From: Plantactinospora mayteni
Lineage (GTDB): Bacteria; Actinomycetota; Actinomycetes; Mycobacteriales; Micromonosporaceae
Length of the DNA: 64,000 bases
Direction: 5' to 3'
Assembly: GCF_016862935.1 (NCBI RefSeq)
Contig: NZ_BONX01000018.1
Location: forward strand, 124,001-188,000
Positions 35,148-43,349 of this stretch are shown in pieces. How positions within the stretch are numbered: the first letter of the stretch is position 1; every line of letters starts with the position of its first letter. The notes beneath the pieces were generated by a model, which saw nothing but the letters and a program-made list of their open reading frames with translations, had not been told where the DNA came from and made no database searches. The position numbers and the translations under genes are program-made.

Positions 35148-35889
35148 TGGGTACGCGTCTGGTGCGGGCCGCGCGTACGGCGGCGAAGACGACGAGCGGC
35201 AGCGCCATCAGCACAAGGTAGTGCCCGGGGCGGAGCGAGAGCTGGCCGCCGAGTGAACCGGATCCGCCGCCGAGGAGGTTGGTGGCCCAGGGCGGCAGGT
35301 AGCCCAGCGGGAACGTGCCACACAGCCAGACGGTGAGCAGGGCGATCCAGGTCCCGGCGGCGGCGAGACCCGGACTGCGCTCGGCCCAGGCGAGCGCCAG
35401 TACGGCCACCGCGACCGGCAGCAGCGGGGTCAACAGCCCCTGCCAGATCCAGTCGGGTGCCGGGGCGAGGGCATCGGACCCGACCTCCGACTCGGGTACC
35501 GCCGCGAGGACCGCGAGCAACAGCAGCACGCCGAGACCGGCACCGGCGAAGATCGGCCAGGAGACCCGCAGGCCGAGCCGCCGGGCGCGCAGGGTGTACC
35601 AGGCGGCGGTGGCGGCGAACAGCAGCGGGGTACCGACGAACCAGAAGACGTACGACAGGACCGGTTGGCGCTGCTGGTCCGGGAGCCCGGCCCAGTAGGG
35701 ATGGTCGGCGCTGATCGCGGTCAGTTGCCCGAAGGGCATCTGGTAGAGGGCGATGCTGGCCAGCAGCAGCGCGGCGATGGCCAGTGCCGGCAGCCAGGCG
35801 CCGCCGTGGGTCCGGGTGCGGGTGCGGTTACGCAGCCGGTCCAGCTCGGTCAGGATCTCCGCGGAGCGTTCCTCGTCGGTGGAACTCAT
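35140..35889 (-). CDS. Polytopic membrane protein paired with a winged-helix regulator
   Basis: A 249-residue protein with about six membrane helices, the first near residues 38-56 (LPALAIAALLLASIALYQ). The N-terminus is a charged cytoplasmic helix (DEERSAEILTELDRLRNRTR). No domain is recognised. Pairs of a membrane protein of this size and a small winged-helix regulator recur in actinomycetes; the role is unknown. The start at 35889 follows GAGGAGG. It overlaps the regulator gene by 8 nt. Confidence 0.7.
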   Translation of the reverse strand: MSSTDEERSAEILTELDRLRNRTRTRTHGGAWLPALAIAALLLASIALYQMPFGQLTAISADHPYWAGLPDQQRQPVLSYVFWFVGTPLLFAATAAWYTLRARRLGLRVSWPIFAGAGLGVLLLLAVLAAVPESEVGSDALAPAPDWIWQGLLTPLLPVAVAVLALAWAERSPGLAAAGTWIALLTVWLCGTFPLGYLPPWATNLLGGGSGSLGGQLSLRPGHYLVLMALPLVVFAAVRAARTRRVPNA

Positions 35890-35903
35890 TCGTTGCCTCC
35901 TCA

Positions 35904-35938
35904 ACTTTGCATCAGCACTTCACTCTGCAACGCAAAGT
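35904..35938. promoter_or_regulatory. Possible operator upstream of the membrane protein/regulator operon
   Basis: ACTTTGC (35904-35910) and GCAAAGT (35932-35938) form a perfect 7-bp inverted repeat with a 21-bp spacer, which puts the arms on the same helix face (centres 28 bp apart). It sits 15 to 49 nt before the operon start, a location suited to autoregulation by the winged-helix protein. Confidence 0.4.
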
Positions 35939-35966
35939 CTACGGCCACTGTCAATCCTCCGCCGAC

Positions 35967-36062
35967 GACTCCGCCGGAGGTGACACCGGGGACTCCGCTG
36001 GGGGTGACACCGAGGGCTTCGCTGGAGGTGACACCGGGGGCTCGGCCGGAAGTGGCACCCGG
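35967..36062. repeat. 24-bp tandem repeat upstream of glpD
   Basis: Four imperfect 24-bp units (35967, 35991, 36015, 36039) each contain GGTGACACCG or a close variant. They fill the space between the divergent membrane-protein gene and glpD, ending 39 nt before the glpD start. Confidence 0.85.
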
Positions 36063-36101
36063 GGAGCCCGCCCCGGGCACCGCTGCCGCTACCGTGGACG
36101 G

Positions 36102-37931
36102 GTGCGTGACCCCAGCCTTTCCCGGAACACGGCCAGCCGGCTGTCCCCGTCCCGCCGCGCCGCCGACCTGCGTCGGCTCCGGAGCGAGCGGTTCGACGTA
36201 CTCGTCATCGGTGGTGGGGTGACCGGCGCGGGCGCCGCACTCGACGCCGCCTCCCGAGGGCTCAAGGTGGCCCTGGTCGAGGCCCGCGACTTCGCCTCCG
36301 GCACCTCCAGCCGGTCCAGCAAGCTGATCCACGGCGGGCTGCGCTACCTGGAGCAACTGGAGTTCCACCTGGTCCACGAGGCGCTGACCGAGCGTGGCCT
36401 GCTCGCCACCCGGCTCGCCCCGCACCTGGTGCGCCCGGTGCCGATCCTGGTGCCACTGCCGCCCGGCAGCGGCCCGGCCGGGCTGGTCAGCCGGGCCTGG
36501 CGACGCTCCTACTACGGCACCGGGGTGGCGGCGTACGACGCCTTCGCCGGGGTCTTCGGCGGCGGGCGGGGGATGCCACTGCACCGGCACCTCACCCGCG
36601 AAGGGGCCCGGCGGACCTTCCCGAGCCTGCGCGCCGACGCCGTCTCCGGGGCCATCCGCTACTACGACGGGCAGGTCGACGACGCCCGGCTGGTGGTCAC
36701 CCTGGCCCGCACCGCGGCCAGCCTCGGCGCGGCGATGGTGACCAGCGCGCGGGTCGTCGGCCTGATCCGGCAGGCCCGGGAGGTGACCGGGGTACGGGTC
36801 CGGGACATGGAGGCACCGCCCGGCTCACCGGACGCCGAGTTCGAGGTACGCGCCCGGACCGTCATCGCCGCCACCGGAGTGTGGAGCGACGACATGTCCG
36901 AACTGCTCGGTGACGTCGGGGTGCGGCGCGGACTGCGGGTACGGGCCTCCAAGGGCGTACACCTGGTGGTGCCCCGCTCGGCGATCACCGGCGAGGCCGG
37001 GCTGATCCTGCGTACCCCGACCTCGGTGCTCTTCGTGATCCCGTGGGGCGGGCACTGGATCATCGGCACCACCGACACCGACTGGCAGCTCGACCGGGCC
37101 CACCCGGCGGCCTCGGCCCGGGACATCGAATACCTGCTCGACCAGGTCAACACCGTGCTGGACCGGCCGCTGACCACCGCCGACATCGAGGGCGCCTACG
37201 CCGGGCTGCGCCCGCTGCTGAGTGGCGAGGCGGACTCGACCTCGAAGCTCTCCCGCGAGCACGCCGTCTACGAGCCGATGCTCGGGCTGCTGCTGGTGGC
37301 CGGCGGGAAATACACGACGTACCGGGTGATGGCCGCCGACGTGGTCGACCGGGCCGCCCGCCGGCTCGGCGGAGTACGCCCGTCCCGCACCGCCGACCTG
37401 CCGCTGCTCGGCGCCGACGGATACGCCGCGCTGTGGCGGGACCGGGCCGACCTGGCCCGCCGGCACGGCGTACCGGCCGGGGTGGTCGAACACCTGCTGG
37501 AGCGGTACGGCAACCTCACCACCCACCTGCTGGACATGGTCGACGCCGACCCGCTGCTCGGCTCCCCGCTGGCCGGAGCACCGGAATACCTCGCCGCCGA
37601 AGTGGCGTACGCGGCCCGGGCCGAAGGCGCGCTGCACCTCGACGACGTGCTGACCCGGCGTACCCGGATCTCGTTCGAGACGCCGCACCGGGGCGTCGAG
37701 TCGGCCGAGCAGGCGGCCGAGATCATGGGCCAGGTGCTTGGCTGGGACGCCCCGGTCCGGGCCCGCGAGGTGGAGCACTACCTGGCCCGGGTACAGGCGG
37801 AACGGCAGTCCCAGCGGATGCCCGACGACGCCACCGCCGACGCGGCCCGGGTGGGCGCCCCGGACGTCCGGGGTTTCGCCGCCGACCGGGGCGCGGGCGC
37901 CGGCCTCGACGGGGTGGAGTTGCCCGGCTGA
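36102..37931 (+). CDS. glpD: Aerobic glycerol-3-phosphate dehydrogenase
   Basis: A 609-residue FAD flavoprotein oxidising glycerol-3-phosphate to dihydroxyacetone phosphate at the membrane. It shows the dinucleotide fold FDVLVIGGGVTGAGAALDAA near residue 28, LVEARDFASGTSSRSSKLIHGGLRYLE typical of GlpD (in two parts: FAD loop and substrate loop), RASKGVHLVVPR, PWGGHWIIGTTDTDW and GGKYTTYRVMA, then the helical C-terminal domain. The GTG at 36102 gives family length; no strong ribosome binding site is seen. No glpF or glpK is nearby. It converges with the GlcD-type oxidase gene. Confidence 0.92.
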   Translation: MRDPSLSRNTASRLSPSRRAADLRRLRSERFDVLVIGGGVTGAGAALDAASRGLKVALVEARDFASGTSSRSSKLIHGGLRYLEQLEFHLVHEALTERGLLATRLAPHLVRPVPILVPLPPGSGPAGLVSRAWRRSYYGTGVAAYDAFAGVFGGGRGMPLHRHLTREGARRTFPSLRADAVSGAIRYYDGQVDDARLVVTLARTAASLGAAMVTSARVVGLIRQAREVTGVRVRDMEAPPGSPDAEFEVRARTVIAATGVWSDDMSELLGDVGVRRGLRVRASKGVHLVVPRSAITGEAGLILRTPTSVLFVIPWGGHWIIGTTDTDWQLDRAHPAASARDIEYLLDQVNTVLDRPLTTADIEGAYAGLRPLLSGEADSTSKLSREHAVYEPMLGLLLVAGGKYTTYRVMAADVVDRAARRLGGVRPSRTADLPLLGADGYAALWRDRADLARRHGVPAGVVEHLLERYGNLTTHLLDMVDADPLLGSPLAGAPEYLAAEVAYAARAEGALHLDDVLTRRTRISFETPHRGVESAEQAAEIMGQVLGWDAPVRAREVEHYLARVQAERQSQRMPDDATADAARVGAPDVRGFAADRGAGAGLDGVELPG

Positions 37932-37937
37932 CCGGCT

Positions 37938-38006
37938 CAGAGCCCCTGCCGGGGTTGATCAGAGCACCTTGCCCGAGGTTGATCAGAGCACCTTGCCGGG
38001 GTTGAG
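37938..38006. repeat. Tandem copies of the 3' end of the FAD oxidase gene
   Basis: Three near-identical units of 22, 24 and 23 bp (CAGAGCACCTTGCC-type) lie end to end. The right-hand one encodes the last residues NPGKVL and stop of the FAD oxidase; the other two are copies beyond its stop codon. Confidence 0.8.
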
Positions 38007-39377
38007 TAGCCCGGTCGGGTCGAGCGCGTCCTTGATGGCCCGGTGCACCCGCAGACCCACCGGCCCGATCTCCCGGGCCAGCCAGTCCCGCTTCAGCAGG
38101 CCGACCCCGTGCTCGCCGGTGCAGGTGCCGCCGAGCGAGAGACCCAGTTCCATGATCGCGTCGAACGCCCGCCGGCCCCGCTCCAGGTTCGCCGGGTCGG
38201 CCCGGTCGACCACGATGTTCGGGTGCATGTTGCCGTCCCCGGCGTGCCCGACCACGCCGATCGGCACGTCGTGTTCGGCGGAGATCCGGGCCACCCCGTC
38301 GAGCAGCGCCGCCAGCGCGTCCCGGGGTACGGCCACGTCGTCGATGACCAGGCCGCCATTGCCGTCCGGATAGGTGGCGGCGGCGTACCGTTCCATTGCC
38401 GGATGCGCCAGCCGGCGGGCCGCCAGCAGTGCGGCGGCCTCCTCCGCGTCGGTGGCCGCGAAGACCTCGTCGGCACCGCTCGCCGTGCAGACCTCGGCCA
38501 GTTCCGCCAGGTCGGCGGCGGCCCGGGTGCCGGTGTCGGCGGCGGCCAGCAGCAGCGCCTCGGCATCGGTGCGCAACCCCATCGGCCGGTACGCCTCGAT
38601 CGCGCCGAGGTGGGTGCGGTCCAGCAGTTCCAGCAGGCTCGGGGTGAGCCCCTGGGCGGAGATCTCCGCGACCGCCCGGCCGGCGGCGGCGGTGGACGGG
38701 AAGACCGCGACCAGGGTCAGCGACTCCTCGGCGGCCGGACGCAGCGAGACGGTCACCTCGGTGATCACCCCGAGGGTGCCCTCCGAGCCGACGAAGAGCC
38801 GGGTCAGGTCGTAGCCGGCGACCCCCTTGGCGGTACGCCGCCCGGTGCGCAGCACCTCGCCGTCGGCCAGTACCACCTCCAGGCCGAGGACGTACTCGGT
38901 GGTCACGCCGTACTTGACGCAGCACATCCCGCCCGCGTTGGTCGCCACGTTGCCGCCGATGGTGGACGACTCCCAGGAGCCGGGGTCGGGCGGATAGCGC
39001 AGGCCGTGCTTGGCGACGGCGGTGGCCAGGGCGGCGTTGACCACCCCCGGCTGGACCACCGCGATCCGGTTAACCGGGTCGACCTCGCGGATCTCGTCCA
39101 TCGACACCGTGGAGAGCAGTACCGCCCCGTCGACCGCGTTGGCGGCCCCGGCCAGCCCGGTCCGGGCCCCCTGCGGCACCACCGGTACGCCGTACCTGGC
39201 CGCCGCCCGGACCACGGCGACCACCTCCTCGGTGGTCCGGGGCCGGACCACCACGGCCGGCATTCCGGCCGCGCAGAGGTCGGCCTCGTCGCGCTGGTGG
39301 CCGCGGAGCAGATCGGGATCGGTCAGTACGGCGGACTCGCCGAGCGCCGCCCGCAGGTCGTCGAGAAGATCCAGCAT
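37983..39377 (-). CDS. FAD-linked oxidase, GlcD / D-lactate dehydrogenase type
   Basis: A 464-residue flavoprotein. The FAD-binding half (PCMH fold) shows VVRPRTTEEVVAVVRAAARY, VPQGARTGLAGAA, PPDPGSWESSTIGGNVATNA and FVGSEGTLGVITEVTV. The C-terminal half ends with GHAGDGNMHPNIV (metal-binding H-x-G-D-G-N-x-H) and GGTCTGEHGVGLLKRDW. This is the glycolate oxidase GlcD/D-lactate dehydrogenase family, which oxidises 2-hydroxy acids. The glcE/glcF partners are absent, so it is more likely a single-subunit D-lactate or 2-hydroxyglutarate-type enzyme. Its last codons are repeated just downstream. Confidence 0.9.
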   Translation of the reverse strand: MLDLLDDLRAALGESAVLTDPDLLRGHQRDEADLCAAGMPAVVVRPRTTEEVVAVVRAAARYGVPVVPQGARTGLAGAANAVDGAVLLSTVSMDEIREVDPVNRIAVVQPGVVNAALATAVAKHGLRYPPDPGSWESSTIGGNVATNAGGMCCVKYGVTTEYVLGLEVVLADGEVLRTGRRTAKGVAGYDLTRLFVGSEGTLGVITEVTVSLRPAAEESLTLVAVFPSTAAAGRAVAEISAQGLTPSLLELLDRTHLGAIEAYRPMGLRTDAEALLLAAADTGTRAAADLAELAEVCTASGADEVFAATDAEEAAALLAARRLAHPAMERYAAATYPDGNGGLVIDDVAVPRDALAALLDGVARISAEHDVPIGVVGHAGDGNMHPNIVVDRADPANLERGRRAFDAIMELGLSLGGTCTGEHGVGLLKRDWLAREIGPVGLRVHRAIKDALDPTGLLNPGKVL

Positions 39378-39520
39378 GCCTGGCAGGCTAACCGCCCGAC
39401 GAGTACGCCGACCATGGCGGTTTCCGGCCGTCGGGGGCAGACCTCGGACAACTCAGGTCGACCCGCCCGGACGGGCCGACGGTACGGGTTCGGCGGGTTC
39501 GTCAGTGGGTAGTCCCCGCC

Positions 39521-40789
39521 ATGCGCTCCCTCCGGCACACCGTGGCCAAAACGCCCGTGGAGCTCGATCGGGAGCGGATCACCAAGCTGGCGAAGGACTT
39601 CCGAAACCGGTCCCGGGCCACCGTCCGGGACCGCTGGTACGCCGTCCGGTTCAACCTGCTGCTGGCCCTCCAGGCGGGGGTGGCGGCCGCGCTGGCCTGG
39701 ATCGGCTCGCACGAGTTCCTGGGCAACCCGTCGCCGGTCTTCGCACCGATCTCCGCGATCGGTACCCTCGCCTCCTCGGTCGGCCAGCGGCTCCGCCGGA
39801 CCTTCGAGCTGATCATCGGCGTGGCGGTCGGCATCGGGCTCGGCGACGCCTTGGTCTTCGCCGCCGGCACCGGGCCCTGGCAGCTCGGCGTGATCGTGAC
39901 CCTGGCGATCGTGGTCACCATCTTCCTGGGCGGTGGCCCGGCGGTGGTGACCCAGGCGGCGGCGACCGCCGTACTGATCGTGACCGTCGAAATGCCGCAC
40001 GAGGCCAACATCGAGTCGCCCCGGGTGATCGACGCGCTGATCGGCGGCGTCGCCGGGCTGGTGGTGATCGCTCTGGTGCTGCCGTTGAACCCGTTACGGG
40101 TGGTGGACCGGGCGGCCCGGCCGGCGCTGGGCCGGCTCTCCGAGGACCTCTCCGAGACCGCGGAGGCGCTCAAGACCCGGGACGCGCCCCGGGCGCAGGC
40201 CGCGCTGGAGCGGCTCCGCGAGGTGGAGGACCACCTCCAGGGCTTCGAGGAGGCGCTGGAGGGCGGCCGGGAGACCTCGATCCTCTCACCGGTGCGCTGG
40301 CACCGCCGGGGAGCGCTGGCCCAGTACGTGGAGAGTTCCGAGTACATCGAGCACGCCGTGCACAACAGCGGAACCCTGATCCGGCGGGCGGTCACCGCGC
40401 TGGAGGACGAGGAGGCGGTTCCGGAGGAGATGTCGAACGCGGTGGCGCTGCTCGCCGAGGCGGTACGGCTGCTGCGCAGGGACCTCGGCCTCGGCGTGTG
40501 CCCGGAGTCCGCCCGGGAGCAGGCGTTGCAGGCGATCGGCCAGGCCGGCCGGGCGTACGCCGAGGGGGTCGGGTTCTCCGGCAGCGTGGTGATCGCGCAG
40601 GTGCGTACCACCGGCAGTGACCTGCTCCGGGCCACCGGCATCGAACGGCAGGAGGCGAACCAACTCGTCCGCCGGGCGGCGGGCGGGCATGCCGGCAAGG
40701 CTGCCTCGGAGGCCGCCCAGCAGCCCGGGATCCGGCCATCGGACCGACCCTCCGGCACCCCTTCCTCGGAGGCGGGCTCGGCACGGTAG
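39521..40789 (+). CDS. FUSC / aromatic acid exporter-like membrane protein
   Basis: A 422-residue protein. Residues 1-40 are charged, then about six membrane helices occupy roughly 45-190 (LLLALQAGVAAALAWIG, IGVAVGIGLGDALVFAAG, LGVIVTLAIVVTIFLGGG). The following 190 residues form a helical cytoplasmic domain (LERLREVEDHLQGFEEALEG), and the last 40 are disordered. The NPSPVFAPISAIGTLASSVGQR segment between helices fits FUSC-family proteins related to aromatic acid efflux. Substrate unknown. Its 3' end abuts a patch of less GC-rich sequence with a broken reading frame on the other strand. Confidence 0.75.
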   Translation: MRSLRHTVAKTPVELDRERITKLAKDFRNRSRATVRDRWYAVRFNLLLALQAGVAAALAWIGSHEFLGNPSPVFAPISAIGTLASSVGQRLRRTFELIIGVAVGIGLGDALVFAAGTGPWQLGVIVTLAIVVTIFLGGGPAVVTQAAATAVLIVTVEMPHEANIESPRVIDALIGGVAGLVVIALVLPLNPLRVVDRAARPALGRLSEDLSETAEALKTRDAPRAQAALERLREVEDHLQGFEEALEGGRETSILSPVRWHRRGALAQYVESSEYIEHAVHNSGTLIRRAVTALEDEEAVPEEMSNAVALLAEAVRLLRRDLGLGVCPESAREQALQAIGQAGRAYAEGVGFSGSVVIAQVRTTGSDLLRATGIERQEANQLVRRAAGGHAGKAASEAAQQPGIRPSDRPSGTPSSEAGSAR

Positions 40790-40925
40790 TCAGGGATGTG
40801 CCAGCGCTCACCGCCTGTCGGGCGGACGATCAGCCATTGGCCCGCCGTGTCAAAGATCAGGCTGATGCCGTTGTCATCGATCTTCCGCTCCGACTTCAAT
40901 CCGTAGTGAGGGATACGATCTTTGC
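40790..40925 (-). pseudogene. Remnant reading frame with protein-like composition
   Basis: On the minus strand the segment reads DRIPHYGLKSERKIDDNGIS, then LIFDTAGQWLIVRPTGGERW and HIPDYRAEPASEE, which looks like natural protein with lower-GC codons than its neighbours. No normal start lies at its upstream end (a TTG before KSERK is possible), and downstream the frame runs on antisense through the FUSC gene without a native stop. I read it as a truncated gene left by recombination. The rest of 40926-41144 is non-coding and contains a GCCGGGGT/ACCCCGGC hairpin at 40944-40973. Confidence 0.35.
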
Positions 40926-41127
40926 TGTTAATCGGACATATTTGCCGGGGTGGCCAGAGCAAATTACCCCGGCCCGTATGACCGGCGCTCGGCGCCCCGG
41001 GCCGGTGCCGGAGAGGACAACAGCGACCCGGGGCGCCTTGCCTGTCGGCGCCGGCCCCGGGCGATGCGCGGGGGAAGCGAAGGCCGGTGCCGACGTTTCG
41101 GGAATGCCGGACCGGCGCTAACGAGCA

Positions 41128-41149
41128 GATGACACCAGTTGGTGTCATC
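41128..41149. repeat. Perfect 22-bp palindrome over the stop codon of the 99-residue gene
   Basis: GATGACACCA-GT-TGGTGTCATC: 10-bp arms with a 2-bp centre. It contains the TGA stop (minus strand, 41145-41147) of the small gene. In RNA it would form a 9-bp stem with a 4-nt loop and could end transcription; as DNA it could bind a dimeric regulator. Confidence 0.75.
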
Positions 41150-41444
41150 CCCGGCGACGGGGCACCCAATAAATGATCTGCCCGACAATCAGCGCGGGAT
41201 GCCGATCGGGCATCGCTTGTAGTGCGCGGGTGAGGTGCACGGCGAGGTACATCATCAGTCCCACCCGGTCCCCGTCGAACTCGACCAGCAAGGCCAGGCG
41301 GGCATCCTGACAGGGCCAGTCGTGGTCACAGTCTCGACAGGAGTACATGTCCGTGGGGACGTGTTCTCCGGCCGCCAGGCGCTCACGCACCCTTGACCGC
41401 CGTCGTGCGATGTGCCGTTCCCACCGCACCCACGGCCCGATCAC
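41145..41444 (-). CDS. Small Cys/His-knuckle protein
   Basis: A 99-residue protein starting MIGPWVRWERHIARRRSRVR. A possible metal-binding knuckle, CRDCDHDWPC, lies near residue 36. The second half is MMYLAVHLTRALQAMPDRHP and ALIVGQIIYWVPRRRG, moderately hydrophobic but not clearly membrane-spanning. Similar short proteins recur next to XRE/DUF397 genes in Micromonosporaceae, sometimes labelled flavin reductase without visible reason. It starts 3 nt after the stop of the other knuckle gene, so the two are cotranscribed. Confidence 0.6.
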   Translation of the reverse strand: MIGPWVRWERHIARRRSRVRERLAAGEHVPTDMYSCRDCDHDWPCQDARLALLVEFDGDRVGLMMYLAVHLTRALQAMPDRHPALIVGQIIYWVPRRRG

Positions 41445-41447
41445 GGT

Positions 41448-41783
41448 CTACACCCGCTCGGCGTGCCGGGCTCGGTGCCACTGGGCCGGAGTCAGGTTCC
41501 CCGCCCGCGCGGTGTTCAACGTGGGGTGCGCCCGTGTCGGCCCGTTCCACCCGTCGTACCGGTTCGCGGGCTTCGGGGCGGTCGCTGCCCCGCCGTCAGT
41601 CGCCGCCCGCGCCTCCCGGGCGATCCTCGCGTCAACGGTGGCGGACCGGACCGACCGCCGGAACTCGGTGGCCGGCACCGGGGCCGAGTCGGGGCAAGTC
41701 CATCGGTGCCCGCAACGACAGAAGATCCAAAGTAGCCACCATGCCCGGCGGTGGCGTGGCTTGGTGGCGAGTGCGTGTCTCAT
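41448..41783 (-). CDS. Small Cys/His-knuckle protein
   Basis: A 111-residue protein starting MRHALATKPRHRRAWWLLWI, followed at once by CRCGHRWTC, a likely metal-binding knuckle of the same style as CRDCDHDWPC in the next gene. The remainder is basic and alanine-rich and ends TPAQWHRARHAERV. No domain is recognised. The ATG follows GGGAGGG at good spacing. It is divergent from the XRE regulator and heads a two-gene unit. Confidence 0.55.
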   Translation of the reverse strand: MRHALATKPRHRRAWWLLWIFCRCGHRWTCPDSAPVPATEFRRSVRSATVDARIAREARAATDGGAATAPKPANRYDGWNGPTRAHPTLNTARAGNLTPAQWHRARHAERV

Positions 41784-42033
41784 GTGTGTGCCCTCCCGTT
41801 CCGGCAAACAACAAGGAAAGGGGGCGGTGCCCGTGTCCCATCCGAGCAACCGCCCCCGTTGACGGAAAGACGACCCACCATCGGGGCGGATCTTTTGCGG
41901 GCCACGCCCCCGGCATGTGAAGCGGGCCGCTGTAAAGGCTCCTCCGTCTGCCATCCACCCTGGACCGTGACCGCCCGGTGACGGAAGATGTGTCAAGTGC
42001 AGTAGTGGCCTACAGACGGGCGGAGAGGGACAG

Positions 42034-42837
42034 TTGGCCGACACGAACGAGTTTCGTCACCTGTTGCGCAAGCTTCGGACGGAGCGCGGAATGTCTCAGG
42101 ACGCCGTGGGCGCCGAGGTGCACGTCACCGGCTCCCAGATCGGTCACTACGAGTCGGGCCGATCGGTCCCGGTGGACGACATGGCCGCGCGGCTGGACGA
42201 CGTCCTTGGGGCTGATGGCGAGCTGCGAAAAGCCGCCGAGCAATCCCGGGGGGAGGTCGTGGCGCCATGGTTGCGCCCCTGGGCAGATAACGAGGAACGG
42301 GCGATAACCCTCCGGCTCTGGGAGCACTCCATCGTGCCCGGCCTGCTCCAGACGGAGGCGTACGCACGGGCCGTCTTCGGAACCGGCTGGCACACCCCGA
42401 ACCAGGCAGAAGAGGCGCTACGCACCCGCCTGGAGCGTCAGGCGGCGGCACTAGACCGTCCGGACCCAGTGACGCTCGCCGCCATCATCGGAGAGTCCGT
42501 TTTGCACCAAGGGGCGCCGGGCGTCATGAAAGAGCAGCTCACCCACCTGTTAGACATCGGTCACCGCCCCAACGTCCACCTGCGCGTGGTGCCGACCTCT
42601 GCCGGGATACACGCGGGAGTAGCCGGCGCGTTCGCTATCGCAACCTTGGCCGACGGGTCAACGGTCGTCTACCTGGACGACCTGGTGGAGGGTAAAATTG
42701 GCAGCCGAGCACGAGATCTGCGGCGAGCGGTCACCGCGTGGGAGAGCGTGTGTGCCAAGGCGCTACCCTCTGGGCAGTCCCGCCAACTCATCATGAAGGC
42801 GATTGATCACCATGGAACCGAACTGGCGTACGAGTAG
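42034..42837 (+). CDS. XRE-family regulator with DUF5753 (WhiJ-like)
   Basis: A 267-residue protein. The N-terminal Cro/C1 helix-turn-helix reads LLRKLRTERGMSQDAVGAEV, HVTGSQIGHYESGRSVPVDD. The C-terminal DUF5753 domain has WEHSIVPGLLQTEAYARAVF and IGESVLHQGAPGVMKEQLTH, plus LRVVPTSAGIHAG. This is the layout of Streptomyces WhiJ-type regulators, commonly paired with a DUF397 protein, in development and antibiotic control. The start is TTG, supported by GGAGAGG. The DUF397 gene overlaps its 3' end. Codons here are less GC-biased than in flanking genes, suggesting acquisition. Confidence 0.9.
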   Translation: MADTNEFRHLLRKLRTERGMSQDAVGAEVHVTGSQIGHYESGRSVPVDDMAARLDDVLGADGELRKAAEQSRGEVVAPWLRPWADNEERAITLRLWEHSIVPGLLQTEAYARAVFGTGWHTPNQAEEALRTRLERQAAALDRPDPVTLAAIIGESVLHQGAPGVMKEQLTHLLDIGHRPNVHLRVVPTSAGIHAGVAGAFAIATLADGSTVVYLDDLVEGKIGSRARDLRRAVTAWESVCAKALPSGQSRQLIMKAIDHHGTELAYE

Positions 42838-42985
42838 CCGGAGCAGCGATAACGGCGGCAACTGTGTCGAGGTGGCCGACAACCTCCCTGGCCGCGTCCT
42901 CGTCCGGGACACCAAGGACCGAGACGGCGGCACGCTGACCTTCGAGCCGGCCGCCTGGCAGGCGTTCGTCAACCTGGCGAAGTAG
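42812..42985 (+). CDS. DUF397 small protein
   Basis: A 57-residue protein with the family pattern: WRTSSRSSDNGGNCVEVAD, then VLVRDTKDRDGGTLTFEPAA and WQAFVNLAK. DUF397 proteins are partners of WhiJ-like XRE regulators; some are thought to antagonise them. The ATG lies 26 nt before the end of the XRE gene, so translation is coupled. An in-frame TTG at 42803 is an alternative start. Confidence 0.9.
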   Translation: MEPNWRTSSRSSDNGGNCVEVADNLPGRVLVRDTKDRDGGTLTFEPAAWQAFVNLAK

Positions 42986-43132
42986 CACGGCTGACGCGGG
43001 CCGCGCTTCCCGCGCGGCAACCCGGTCGAGCACCGGGCCGAGCTGGCGGCGCTCCCGCAGAGCGGCCCCGACCGTCCGCACGTAGGGCGTGCAAACGACC
43101 AGGACATTCGGCCGATTCGACAGGCGATGGCC

Positions 43133-43306
43133 TCACGGTTGCCCTTCGACGAGCCGGCGTGCCATGCGCCGTACCGCCTCGTGTGCTTCGTCGGGGTCCG
43201 CCACCGGGTGAAGTGACAGCGCGATATGCGACAGCGCTCCCCGGATCGGCCGGGTGTCGCCCGACGTCCACGGGGCGGCTCCGGTGCCGGGCGCGGGACG
43301 GGTCAC
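43133..43306 (-). CDS. Short unknown protein downstream of the class V aminotransferase
   Basis: A possible 57-residue protein, VTRPAPGTGAAPWTSGDTRP then IRGALSHIALSLHPVADPDE and AHEAVRRMARRLVEGQP. The C-terminal two thirds look like a small alpha/beta unit, and GGGGAAGG precedes the GTG. It starts 44 nt after the aminotransferase stop on the same strand and could share its transcript. No family recognised; it may not be real. Confidence 0.35.
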   Translation of the reverse strand: MTRPAPGTGAAPWTSGDTRPIRGALSHIALSLHPVADPDEAHEAVRRMARRLVEGQP

Positions 43307-43349
43307 GGCCTTCCCCGGACGGTTGGGTAACCCACGGGCGGGGTGGGGG

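Noticed and set aside
35967..36062. 24-bp repeats before glpD considered as a CRISPR remnant or as coding
   Set aside because: No spacers and no cas genes; the frames through them are low-complexity and lead nowhere.
42763..43107. Minus-strand frame opposite the DUF397 gene
   Set aside because: Antisense of a recognised family; Ser/Arg-rich with no domain.
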